From the NCBI RefSeq assembly GCF_964204645.1, contig NC_134030.1, positions 20,527,110 to 20,591,109 of the forward strand: a DNA stretch of 64,000 nucleotides, written 5' to 3'. Position 1 is the stretch's first letter. Each line of letters starts with the position of its first letter. The notes under the pieces are model-generated. The model was given only the letters and a program-made list of their open reading frames with translations, did no database searches and had not been told where the DNA came from. The stretch comes from Tubulanus polymorphus. Taxonomy: Eukaryota > Nemertea > Palaeonemertea > Tubulaniformes > Tubulanidae. Positions 45,201 through 55,383 of this stretch are shown here, piece by piece. Both the position numbers and the translations under genes were made by a program.

Positions 45201-46897
45201 ACATAAAAAATAGACTATATCAAGAGCTTACTAATTCTAAAAATAGAAAGGTGACAAAATGAAACATTTATCAAAATCGGGGGATGAATACAAAATAAAC
45301 GACGATGTATATTTGTACCCTACTTGTAACCTACGAAGGTTTATTCCTAGAGATAGATATAGAGATGTTAATAGTCAAAACTTAGAAAATGCGATTGATC
45401 TAGAAAATTACTCGAGAAACTCGAGAAAAAAAAAGCTTACTAATTCTAAAAATTGAAAGGTGACAAAATGAAACATTTATCAAAATCAGGGGGGATTAAT
45501 ACAAAATAAACGACGAATCTCTAAACAGTATAGATATACATTTGCTTCTGCCGGTAATGAAGAGGCAAGATCGATAGATCCTTACATATTGCCTATTTGT
45601 AACCTACTTGTAACCTACGAAGGTTTTAAAGGCAATATGTAGGGATCTGCCTACCTTGCCTCTTCATTGCCGGCAGAAGCAAATTGACATTGGCGCGAAA
45701 AATCTTCCCTAGAGAAATGTTTCTAAATGGTTGTATTTCAAAGGCACTTCGGGGCTATGCGAACATAGTTTTCGCTGGTGTCATGATTCAATATTGAGTC
45801 ACTTTGTTTACGAAATTGGTAGCTTTTTTTGCACGATCGCAAAACACGTTTTCGGTGATGGCTGAGGTTTTTGAATAACTTTCAAGAAAAAATTATCATC
45901 ACAAAATCATTGTCAATAACCCTAGATAATCTTTTCCTACTAACAGCCATATAATTATGAGTCGGGACACTCAGGTGGTTATCCAGGCCGAAATAGAAGT
46001 TAGTTCACCTTATATATTTTAGCAACAGAATCTGGTTTCCTTCATCTGTAACCTGACGCCACATTTTTATCGATGCTGAACTGTAAGCGTTCAAACTGGG
46101 GTTATGGGCAGAATTGTCATCATTTAAGAAAAACTGTTTAACTCCATTCTGCTTGAAATGCATTTCCACGTAGAAGAAGCAGTCTAATACTCACTGATTA
46201 CATCCGATTGGTAGATTTTACTGTCTTTCGTTTCTTCTGAATTTTTGGCCAAACATTTATACTGTTTTCCAACCTCAGGTACAATTTTCCACACTGTCGA
46301 TACACCGGTAAGAGGTAATGGAGTCCAGGTCCCTCCTGCTCCACTGTTCACTTGGAGCTGGAATTCTACACCAGTCGCTGCAATGTTGCCTTGTCTACAA
46401 GTAATACTAACATTTTTACCTTCTTGTGCCAGTAATATATTTGTACCCGGTAATACATTCACACTGTCCAGGACAACCCCATCAGGTGCTGAAATATTAA
46501 AGTTAAAAGGATTTATATACAAGTGACCATAATTTCACATAGTCATAACGGCCTACTCTCTGCATTACGCGGCTATTGGATGATTTAATGTGTACGGTAC
46601 TTCTTTTATAACCATGAATATAGACACGGAACCTGCCATCGTCCAGGTTCGAATCCATGCGAGGGAGGAATGTGGCAGAGTCTTGCGATGTAATCAGCTT
46701 CAAATCTATACGCGGAGGAAATGATAGAGTTTCAAGATGCCATCAGTTGTGAGAGAGGAGGAATGATTGCTATTTCAGTGAATGTGATCTTACTTACGTG
46801 AATTAAAGTTTGTCCAGTTAAGTTGTCCAGCTACAGTGTTATAGCTCACCAACAGTAAAACTGCCCAGGCATATACAATATGACTAAAAATCATCAT
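42232..46897 (-). CDS. Immunoglobulin-superfamily transmembrane receptor, four Ig domains
   Basis: Nine coding exons: 46897-46798, 46488-46195, 45128-44802, 44325-44008, 43457-43170, 42833-42738, 42649-42602, 42420-42355 and 42272-42232 (stop TAA). All junctions are phase 1 with GT..AG borders, giving 525 residues. Residues 1-24 are a signal peptide (MIFSHIVYAWAVLLLV). Four Ig-like domains follow, one per exon, at about 34-131, 132-240, 241-346 and 347-442, each with a Cys pair (for example SITC/QYKC and YTCR/FRCA). N-glycosylation sites include NWT, NVS, NFT, NGT and NLT. A membrane span lies at about 448-470 (GVVIGILILPILIVLFIM), then RRCRYC. The tail is short and Cys-rich (ECFVC, LCHCICC). 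A cell-surface recognition role is inferred from architecture. The last exon is the least certain, because a donor-like CCG/GTAAGT follows its stop. Exon 5 can also be read through its donor for about 20 codons to a stop. Confidence 0.75.
45120..45500. repeat. About 220-bp tandem duplication in the receptor intron 2
   Basis: TAGAGATAGATATAGAGATG followed by TTAATAGTCAAAACTTAGAA occurs near 45130 and again near 45350, each followed by a copy of AAAGGTGACAAAATGAAACA. The first copy starts at the acceptor of exon 3. Confidence 0.75.
45531..45690. mobile_element. Foldback element in the receptor intron 2
   Basis: TTTGCTTCTGCCGGTAATGA at 45540 and the inverse of TCATTGCCGGCAGAAGCAAA ending near 45684 are long inverted ends, continuing inward with GGCAAGATC and ATATTGCCT pairs. 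It has no coding capacity and is a MITE by structure. Confidence 0.75.
46620..46770 (-). repeat. Degenerate copies of the 50-bp unit in receptor intron 1
   Basis: On the minus strand GACTCTGCCACATTCCTCCC followed by TCGCATGGATTCGAACCTGG is the unit that forms the large array at 1043-1967. About three diverged copies are recognisable. Both Ig genes therefore carry it in intron 1 in the same orientation, and one expanded. Confidence 0.8.
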
Positions 46898-47820
46898 TCC
46901 TTTTCTCTTGTTTATACCTATGGATTATATTGCAAGTACTTCACATTTACACTCAAATGAATATCTTTCAATTAGGCCACACGGACTCAAACCATACTCA
47001 ACCAGCGCGACTTATTTTTAAAGTTTTCAATATCTTTATTCGAATAAAAGTTATAAAAATAAAGCCTATTGATCACAATGTTTCCAAGTGTCTAGAAAAC
47101 AGGCTTATATTGTTTATTTATTTATTCATTATAGTGACATGTGTAATATAAATACATATGATGTGAGTCAATCACCTTAACCTGCAACCAGCCCAAAGGT
47201 GGACTTACAAGTCCCTCTATACACAACACAGTTGGTATAGGTTAGCCAACCACAGTTCTTTTTATAGAATGCAGAAATACAAAGGTACAAAAAAATAAAA
47301 CAAAAAAAAACAAATATTTTCTATTATTACCCTTCTTGCCCTCCCTCCAATTCATTTCGTTAGGCCTATGCATACATCTTTCATACGGATCAGTTATGTG
47401 TGATATTCATGCACATGGCCCGAGCCGAGCGTGACCCATTATCCTTAATATGTATAAGACATCTGAATGCATCAAAAAATGTATTTACTCATATAGATTA
47501 ACTTATGAATATTCAATCATTTCGGAGGAACCATTTTCTTGGACACACTGTATAGTGTTTGATAAGCTTGGTCGTCTGTTATTTCTACGTGAAAATCCCT
47601 TCTCTCTCGGCTATTCCTGACCGTGACACTTATGAACTAACCTGACTGAATAACGCGTTTAATCCGCGCCGATACTGGCGACTTGCGAGGTGATAAACCG
47701 GATATATCCGAAAAATTCGCCATTAGCCGCCTGATGTCACTGGAAATCCAATCATGCAACGCTACATAATTAACATATCCAGCTGACCAATCACGTATCG
47801 TAAATTTTTCAGTCCGCAGA
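46898..47820. other. 5' flank of the Ig receptor, no other gene seen
   Basis: The receptor promoter must lie here, but I see no convincing TATA or initiator. An A-rich run occurs at about 47285-47320. Nothing else was recognised. Confidence 0.4.
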
Positions 47821-47824
47821 GGCC

Positions 47825-47832
47825 GTGACGTC
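47825..47832 (+). promoter_or_regulatory. Full CRE palindrome TGACGTCA
   Basis: A perfect cAMP-response element lies 9 bp upstream of the candidate start codon at 47842. Full CREs are common in broadly expressed promoters close to the start site. On its own an 8-bp match is weak evidence. Confidence 0.3.
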
Positions 47833-47841
47833 ACACCATCA

Positions 47842-47922
47842 ATGGCGGCAAAGCGATACAGTGAAGAAAGGGAGAGATTTATTCCGAGAAATGTACGCAG
47901 TAATCCTAGTATCTCCAAATAC
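47842..47922 (+). CDS. Candidate first coding exon, product unknown
   Basis: An ATG in a good context (ATCAATGGCGG) opens 27 codons beginning MAAKRYSEERERFIPRNV and ending at a consensus donor, TAC/GTAAGG, in phase 0. A full CRE lies just upstream. The charged N-terminus looks like a cytosolic or nuclear protein and resembles nothing else here. No continuing exon is visible on the plus strand in the remaining 16 kb, so either the intron is very long or this is a chance frame. It would be divergent from the Ig receptor. Confidence 0.3.
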
Positions 47923-48780
47923 GTAAGGTTTTTAATTGATCTATTTAAATGAACATCCTACACTAGTACTAGATAGATTCATAGTTAAGCGTGAGTCGGT
48001 TCATTTATTTCTCTATAGATATAATCAATACATACGTAAGAAGACCTATTTCTACTACCCGTGATTGAAGTAATATCAACATTTATCTTTGTATGATTAT
48101 TCGTCACCTTTGTTCTAAATATTGTTTTATAATCTTAACCCCTACCAGCGGAAAAGGATATCCCATATCAATTGAATTTCTTTCATCCACACCGTAGCAT
48201 CAATCACCAAAGACTGAGATAGGCACTTGGGTGAAAAACTGAAAAAAAAAAATTTCTAACCCATCCTGACCCCCCCCAACACGCCCCCCCCCCCTACAGA
48301 AAAGGCTGTTGGTATGATTTTTTACTGATTTTCACTAAATAACATCATAATCTTCGATAAAAACGCGAAAAATCGGGGTTAAAAACAATTTGAAAAAAAT
48401 CGAATTTTTCGGAAAATACCTTACGTAGGGGGCGGTGCAAGCGTGTACGCAGCGAAAGGGTTAAATGACCGAAGAGATATTCAAAAAAAAAGATTTTTTT
48501 TGTAATTTTGACCGGATCCCGGTGAAGCTTGTACGCGGGCACGCAATGAGGAAAAACGGCTGTCCCTATAGAGCCGCGAAGTCCATATAAAAGATCCCCT
48601 TTTCGGGCGATTGACCTTGGAATCTTCTCCCCAAGACTTTTGTTTAGAATGTGGTGAAATTGTGACCATATTTCATTCCTAATTTTCAACCAGGAAAGTG
48701 CTCAGAATGCAAATAAAAGCATCTAAAATTTCAAAATTACCTGGAGGAGGGTGCGTTAGTAGTAACCCAATATTCGATGT
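47923..48780. other. Intergenic, no gene recognised
   Basis: A short C-rich low-complexity run occurs at 48268-48295. Minus-strand frames at 48345-48689 share no motif with known families and have no splice or start support. Confidence 0.4.
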
Positions 48781-49321
48781 GCGTCTCCTATTCCAAAAGC
48801 TAGATCCACCGCTGCTGCAGAAAACCCCTTATATAAAGTAGCACAACCTGTAATGATGATTATGACAAGCCAGCAGGTTACACGTATTTAGAAAAAGCTG
48901 AGTTATTTCCAAAAGTTTGAAGTTGTGTGGATGTTATTTTCATACCGCTGCAAGTAAAACGTAATCAGACTTAATTTGAATAGTAATTTTCTTTAATCGC
49001 GCTTTTCCAGTTTTGCACGCTTGCAATTAATGAGTTGAAGTCCCGGTTCGAATGCCATATTTTTCGTTACCAGTTTCAGGTTCAGTGCTCTGGAAAATAC
49101 TAACAGTGTCCAATACGGTAACGTCCTGGGGATAATAAAATGAAAATCAAATTTTGAATAAAAAATCCTATTTTTGATTCAAAAAATTCCCAGGACGCTT
49201 CCGTGCTCCAATCATCCATCCGTGTAACAACAAAATAGGTCGACAAAGTGATTAAAAACATAGATCCAACAAGAAGTCTATCGTAGGTCATAAGACGACC
49301 GTATCGCCGCTACAGAATAGA

Positions 49322-51870
49322 TTTATTTTCTTTTTTTTCAATACCGAACAAAATGTGAATTCGTGATAATATCGTAGTGAAGATGTTCATATCGTCCCCG
49401 TTCGATTTCTACTGGCAGTCCTTCGAACAAATAGCTGGTTTCTGATTCCGGCATCCAATATCGTTCCACTCACCACTACCTCCATACATTTCAACGCAAC
49501 GTTCGATACTAGAACCACTCGGCTGTCTGGGGGCCCATCTCGTGTAATTCTGCAAACAGGTAATAAAACAACTTCGTGCGGGCTCTCTAAAGGGTGCATT
49601 AGATTTTGAAGGGGTACACGACGGTCGTACCCCTCCGCCTCTGTGTTCGCCAAGATGTTTTTGTGTGTTAAAGACCGGTCACAAGCACGCGTACAGGCCA
49701 GAACAAGAGGCACCCATACACGCTCTTACTTACGTAAACAGTTCATGTAGATTTCGGGACCACACCTTACAGATGACCTTACTGTTCGCTAGATGGCGAA
49801 CTAGTCGAAGGTTGCTACTCTAACTGCACTATGGCATGTAAGATAAAATCCCACTATTTACAGATTAAAAGAATTTAAAAACCAGAATAGACCTGACGAT
49901 GATCTCTAGGGTGAGATCGAAACGTCGTGTCTTTTAAATATTTTAGATTTAATAAATAAATTCTGGTTTTTAAATTCTTTTAATCTGTAAATAGTGGGAT
50001 TTTATCTTATTATCCGTTCACCACGTTTGAGTGTGGTCATCGTTCTACTAGGGCATGCTTTAGAGCTGTCTTACAGTCGTTGAAATGGCCAAACTGATAG
50101 ATTTTTGTGAAATTTTCTTTGCTTTTGGAAAAATTGCCTAAAATTCCCCACATCCCGCCAACTGAAGGGAGGGTCGATCGAAGCTTCGTTGATGTGTACA
50201 TCGATGTTATTCGAGAGAATATTTCTAGAAACGACGAACTTACCGTTGTTAAGGTAAGCGATGGGCGCTGTTTCCAAATACCGAGCCAAACAGACGGCAC
50301 GTCATCGGGTATAAGACCTAAAATGACGACATTATTGTTTAAGTTAAAAAACCATGATCGCCAATCCCCCGTATAAAACGGCATATTCCATACACACTCC
50401 GGGCTACATTATTTTCCTCCAAGCTATCGATTCTGGCTAGTTTCGAAGTCTCACAATGTTGGCGTTGCGGCAAAATTTCCGGAAAAAACTTGAAGCATTT
50501 CGTGTTTCCAGCCGGGGTCCAACCGTCATCACAAACACACGCTAAAACTATATATACATCCATACGACACAACGATTAGTATCTACAATAGGTTAACCGA
50601 AATTTCCCCTTTGATCAACTATATATTTCCTATTTTATTCTATTTCACGCAACCCTGCTTCTATTGGATTTCAGATTTTCTATTGCATAAGATACGTATC
50701 ATAGTTTGCTTTGCTTCAAATAACTTCAGTTTGTAACTTTTCTGAGCCCGAATCTTGTATCAAATCTTATAATTAGATAAGGCTTATATTGTTCTGGTCA
50801 GTTTATCCATTATCTAATATCTCTCGAGTTTTTTTTTCATTATTTCGAGTGCATTGCTCAAAATAATCGTTTTCTGCGCAAGTTTTCAAAGTTGCGACGT
50901 GACAAATGGCAGATAATATCCCAAAAACGCGGTTAAAGCTGCCTGATAGCTATATTAATAAGTGACAACTATAATGGTATATTCACCTGCCGTTGTAGAA
51001 CAGACCAGTAACAGAGTCGATATTATCAGCTTCATATTCGACGGGTCAACGTTTTTCTCTTATCTGAAACTAAAGGCATTGATATTTTTAGTAGCTTGCC
51101 TTAAGAAAAATATGTGAAAATATGGGTCTTTTAAAGTTCGGTTTTGCTCCATAAGTTTCGTTTTGCGTTTTCCTATAATCGAGGTCACTCATGTAAGAAT
51201 TATTGCATATCACCCTTATCAGCCACCATACTTATGTGCGTAGCGTACGAACTATAAATATTGATTGTGTCGAGAATCAATCAGGGAACTACGGAAAATC
51301 ATCATGGCAGCGCAATGATAATTTATACTACGGATTTGTTCATACCTCACAGCAAAATCATCCCTATAATATCAGCGTAATTAGCATTTTTTATAAAGTT
51401 ATCTTTTTCTAATTTGTTTTTGCCAAGAAAGAAATCACGAAATTCAATGAAATTTCGATTCTGTATCTAATCTTTTATTTTTCCTTTTTTCGATCGGTTG
51501 CCAGTTAATTCGAAGCTGAAAAATTCGATACCTAGGTTCTGATCTCTGCTGAGATTTTAAGTTGACCCGGCCGACCGCCCATACGTGTTATATCTTAAAC
51601 CGTGTACATTATTTTAAGAAAATATTGATCAAGTTTATTACCATAATAGACCTGGCAGTTATTGGTATGAACTTCTTGCAAATTTTATTGCAGTTTACAA
51701 AATGACCCGGCCGATTAGGAGAAACAAAGTATCATTTTTGATTGCCAAATATTACATTTCTTATTAAATCTAGATTAAAACGAATCGGATAATTGGAAAA
51801 AATGTGTGAAGCTATAATCAAAACATTTCGTTTGCGAAATCGTTTAATCGCCAGTATAACTTAACTTACC
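49322..51870 (-). CDS. C-type-lectin-domain protein, secreted (cluster copy 1)
   Basis: A 5' UTR exon ends at 51870 with GTAAGT. Coding exons are 51035-50987, 50547-50398, 50317-50244 and 49549-49409 (137 residues), with junction phases 1, 1, 0. AATAAA is near 49327. Residues 1-16 are a signal peptide (MKLIISTLLLVCSTTA). The CTLD follows: CVCDDGWTPAGNTKCFKFF, QHCETSKLARIDSLEENN, VWLGIW, then ERCVEM, EWNDIGC and PAICSKDCQ. Six canonical-position Cys plus a final Cys fit a long-form CTLD. The sugar-specificity motif is QPS rather than EPN or QPD, so Ca-dependent sugar binding is uncertain, although WND is kept. The intron after exon 2 is only 80 bases. Intron 3 hosts a hammerhead-containing element. 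Exons read intact, so it is probably functional. Confidence 0.8.
49840..50009 (+). mobile_element. Palindromic element with 50-bp perfect ends and hammerhead-like core
   Basis: The left arm 49840-49889 and right arm 49960-50009 are exact inverse copies (start TAAGATAAAATCCCACTATT). The centre holds CTGACGA at 49893-49899, stem GATCTC..GAGATC and GAAACGTC at 49919-49926. It lies in intron 3 of CTLD copy 1, antisense to that gene, so the plus-strand ribozyme sense would not be in the lectin pre-mRNA. The perfect arms suggest it is the youngest copy. No target-site duplication is obvious. Confidence 0.8.
49888..49932 (+). ncRNA. Hammerhead-ribozyme-like motif in CTLD intron
   Basis: The core is identical to the one at 41795-41828. 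Stem I is weaker: C-G, A-U, a G-G mismatch, A-U. The predicted cleavage follows C49926. Activity would again require dimerisation through ACGT. Confidence 0.55.
51660..51730. repeat. Dispersed block shared with 21730 and 31310
   Basis: TTTTATTGCAGTTTACAAAA followed by TGACCCGGCCGATTAGGAGA matches the blocks near 21730-21830 (inverse) and 31310-31420. Three copies in unrelated settings make it a transposon piece of unknown type. Confidence 0.5.
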
Positions 51871-54189
51871 CGCCTTGTCAGTAGTTTCACGATATGATAA
51901 ATGATTATTGTTTGTATCATACGCAGGTATGAACGCGCGGTATTAACGATTTTGCATTAAAACATGTGCGCTGAAAGTATATATCGGTGAGGCTTTTTAA
52001 CGACACTTGACTCGTGGATGTGGCCATTTTCGAGAACAGTTTTGATCAATAATTGGTTGTTTTTATACAATCAGTTAGCACGGTTAAAAATGTCACATTT
52101 TCATTTTGCACATAGATGTGTAACAAACATTGCATATATGTACATATACAACGTTCAATTTTGCTCAATTCCCAATCAAAAGCGAATACCAAAACCTTCC
52201 TTAAGCAGAGCTGAAAATCATAAAAGTACTGGAAATTGAGTGAACCCTTTATTCGGGTTTGTCCAGTAATTTATCGGGTCCACTTGAACTTCACATCTTT
52301 ACAGTTCAAAGCATTCAAGGGAGAAACTATTGATGCATAATTTTGAATGAATTTCCTGTAAAAATTTGTCATGCCTAGAAAACTTCGTAATTGTTTGACA
52401 TTGGATGGAACTGGAAAGCTGTTAGCCTCAAACCAGCAGATATAGGACATATTGTGCATGTACGAATATTGTACGAATGTCTTGCGTCAAGTCCAGCGCC
52501 CACCGCCAGTTTCGACTAATAGATCGTGACTTCAGACTTTTTATCTATCGTGTAGATGCGAGTATGCAAAATTGAGTTGAAGTCCCGGTTCGAATCCCAT
52601 ACTAAACGAAACTAGTTTAAGGTCCAGTGCTCTGAAAAATACTAACAGTGTCCAATACGGTTACGTCCTGGGGATAATGAAATGAAAATCAAATTTTGAA
52701 TAAAAAAATCCTATTTTTGATTAAAAAAATTCCCAGGACGCTTCCGTGCTCCAACCATCCATCCGTGTTACAACGAAATAGGTCGACAAAGTGATAGATA
52801 TTCAAAGTGTAAAAACATTGATCCAACAAGAAGTCTATTCTAGGTGATAAGACGACCGTATCGCCGCTACAGAATAGTTTTATTTTCGATACCGAACACA
52901 ATGTGAATACAAGTGCTGTGGAGATGTTCATATCGTCCTCTCGTTCATTTCTATTGACAGTCCTTCGAACAAATAGCTCGTTTCGGACTCTGGCATATAA
53001 CATCGTTCCATTTACCATTACCTCGATACATTTCAACACAACGTTCGACAAAAGGACGACCATACAACCATCCGTTTACACTCGGTTGTCCGGAAGCCCA
53101 ATTCCTGAAATCCTGCAAACAGGTAATGAAACTATTTCCTTATGAATCAAACAAGTATAAGTTATATAGATTAATATCTAAGGATAAAACAAGGTCGGAT
53201 CGAGGATTCTATGAAGGGGTGGACCTTGATATTGGAATGGGCATTAACTTTGAAAAGGACAGATTTGGCAGGCTGGGGTGGGTTCTGATGGGTCTCACAC
53301 AGAAGATTTGAGAAATACAATCGTTGTTCTTGGCCTTGATAGGGTCTATTTGGATTTATTTTTAGTCTGCAAAAACCTTTTCCGGGCTTTTTGAAGGGCA
53401 CATTGAACTTTGAAGTGTACCCGGTCGACCCCCTCCGCCTCTGTATACGTCAAGATGTTTTCCTTTGAGTCAAAGAGCAGTTACAAGTACGCGTACCGGC
53501 CAGCCAGAACAAAACGCACCCTTACACACAGTTCAAGTAAAAATTCGATGTAGTCACGTGGGGAGTGACGATGAAATCCTCGAAACAACCTCGAATTTAC
53601 CGTAATGAGGTCAAATGATGAGCCCCGTTTCCAAATACCAAGCCAAACAGACGGCACGTCATCGGGTATTAGACCTAAAATGACGACAGTATTGTTTAAG
53701 TTAAAACATGATCGCCACACCTACATATAAAACAGCATATTCCATCACGTACATACTCTACATTATTTTCCTCCAAGCTATCGATTCTGGCCTGTCCCGA
53801 AGACGCACAATGTTGGCTAGGCGACAAATATCTAGGTGAAAACATGAAGCACTTCGTATTTCCAGCCGGGGTCCAACCGTCATCACAAACACACGCTGTA
53901 ACTATATATACATCCATACGACACAACAATTAGCGATAACTCAAACATCATCAGCAATCCAAAATTTCCCCCTCTTAATTTATAAAACGCACTGATCAAA
54001 ACACCTCTTTCTCTGTTCGAATTCTATACTATAATCACCATCATAAAATATATTTGCTCTTAATTTGTTTAGTTTGTAACGGTTTCCTCACACATATTAC
54101 TAACTATTTCTGGTTGAGTATCAAATCTCATTACTCGTCGTTTTGGTCTCTATATTTATCTCAGAATTCTATTATGAGATTAAGTGTAT

Positions 54190-54262
54190 CAAATCAAGTG
54201 CATCAAATCAAATGTATCAAATCAAGTGTTACAAATCAAATGTATCAAATCAATTTGATTAC
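54190..54262. repeat. ATCAAATCAAGTGT-type minisatellite
   Basis: Repeats of about 11 bp (TATCAAATCAA) lie inside intron 1 of CTLD copy 2. The inverse sequence forms a longer array at 60660-60865 upstream of copy 3, so both belong to the same duplicated background. A GAAACGTC near 54280 has no CUGANGA partner. Confidence 0.7.
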
Positions 54263-54375
54263 TATTACGGTAAAGTCGAAACGTCGAATAGAATATTTTA
54301 AATCTTGAAATAGGGATTGGCCCGTTGTTCACTTGATTCGTAGATTTGTTTGGTTTTGTTTTGATTTGGTGAAGC

Positions 54376-54762
54376 TTACAAACCCACCGGTCGCTCCGCC
54401 AGGAACGAAACAGGGGTTTGATTTTTGAAATCGGAATTCGAAGTACAGATATAGTTGTGTGATCGGCGGTCCAAATTAAAGAATTTTTTGTTTAAATCGA
54501 AGTACATAATTGGGAAATTCGGTCCCAGTTCATTCAAACGATCTTCTAACCAGTCTGAACCGGCAAGCGACTGATTGGGGTCAAATAGGATATCAACGTA
54601 CTCTCTTTGTTTTAAGTGTGGGGTTTTATATCCGGTTCGATAGTAGAATATTAGCGTTATTTGTGTTTCTACTAGTTTACAATCAAAACCAAACCTCAAA
54701 CCGATCAGACAATGTAAGCCTAATTCGCCCGCTTTTTCGGTGGTGAATTCGGGTTCAAACAT
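54376..54762 (-). CDS. Unidentified 128-codon frame in a CTLD intron
   Basis: The frame runs from MFEPEFTTEKAGELGLHCLI through IFYYRTGYKTPHLKQREYVD, ILFDPNQSLAGSDWLEDRLN and NFPIMYFDLNKKFFN, and ends PVSFLAERPVGL-stop. Its composition and length look like a real protein piece, but I recognise no family. It lies in intron 1 of CTLD copy 2, same strand, in a stretch of about 900 bp missing from copy 4. Similar C-terminal endings (SLPAG plus VGL or a variant) occur at 730-792 and near 58660-58700, so it may be a multi-copy gene or transposon protein of which this is the best-preserved part. Confidence 0.4.
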   Translation of the reverse strand: MFEPEFTTEKAGELGLHCLIGLRFGFDCKLVETQITLIFYYRTGYKTPHLKQREYVDILFDPNQSLAGSDWLEDRLNELGPNFPIMYFDLNKKFFNLDRRSHNYICTSNSDFKNQTPVSFLAERPVGL

Positions 54763-55383
54763 TGAATTACAACAAAATTGAACTCAAAATGTGTCATTGT
54801 TAGTTCAGTAATCCCCAGACCAGACAACTTGATATCTCAAATTTTAGTTTAGTAGTTATCACCTAAAGTCCAGCGGTCTAAACTGTTTAATATAATTTGA
54901 CATCGAAAATAGTAGTTCAAGCGGCAGTGAAATAGAGTATATATTTCGATGATTTTGGAAAACGTCAGTAATCGAGATGTTAAAAATAGACGAAAATATT
55001 CCCAAATAGTTGTCGTAGATCTGGAACCAATCGCCCATAGTTTCCAAATCAAAAGTAAAAATGCGTAAAATTCCTTACGCTTTTTTTTCACTTTCTCTTT
55101 GCTCCATGGAATACTTTTCAGGAAGTTTTCTAACATAAATGATGGATAGTAATATCAATAAATGACAATTATATTGGTATATTTACCTGCCGTTGTAGAA
55201 CAGACCAGGAACAGAGTCGATATCATCAGCTTCATATTCAAAGAGTCTACCTTTTTCTTATTGAATCTGAAACTGAAGGCATGTACATTTTTAGTAGCCG
55301 TTCTACTTGCTAAAAACAAAACATAGGTCCCTTATGAACTATGAATATTGAAATCATTTATTTCCCAGTATAATTTACTTACT

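Larger units (their letters stand above)
52951..55235 (-). pseudogene. C-type-lectin-domain gene, copy 2, 5-base deletion at exon 2 end
   Basis: Exons: 55235-55187 (signal peptide MKLMISTLFLVCSTTA), 53901-53757, 53674-53601 and 53112-52951, with a 5' UTR exon ending 55383 and AATAAA near 52884. Exons 1, 3 and 4 read intact (VPSVWLGIWKRG; GKWNDVICQSPKRAICSKDC). Exon 2 is 145 bases, against exactly 150 in the three other copies. It lacks GCTCA just before the GTATGT donor, so normal splicing shifts the frame into a stop in exon 3. A downstream donor-like T/GTAGGT would restore frame with a short insertion, so it may not be fully dead. It is most similar to copy 4, including introns and 5' flank, so it is a recent duplicate. 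Confidence 0.7.

Noticed and set aside
48345-48689. Minus-strand frames of 62 and 114 codons
   Set aside because: They overlap each other in different frames, lack motifs and have no splice or start support.
54270-54300. Another hammerhead because of GAAACGTC
   Set aside because: No CUGANGA strand or stem II lies upstream at a suitable distance.
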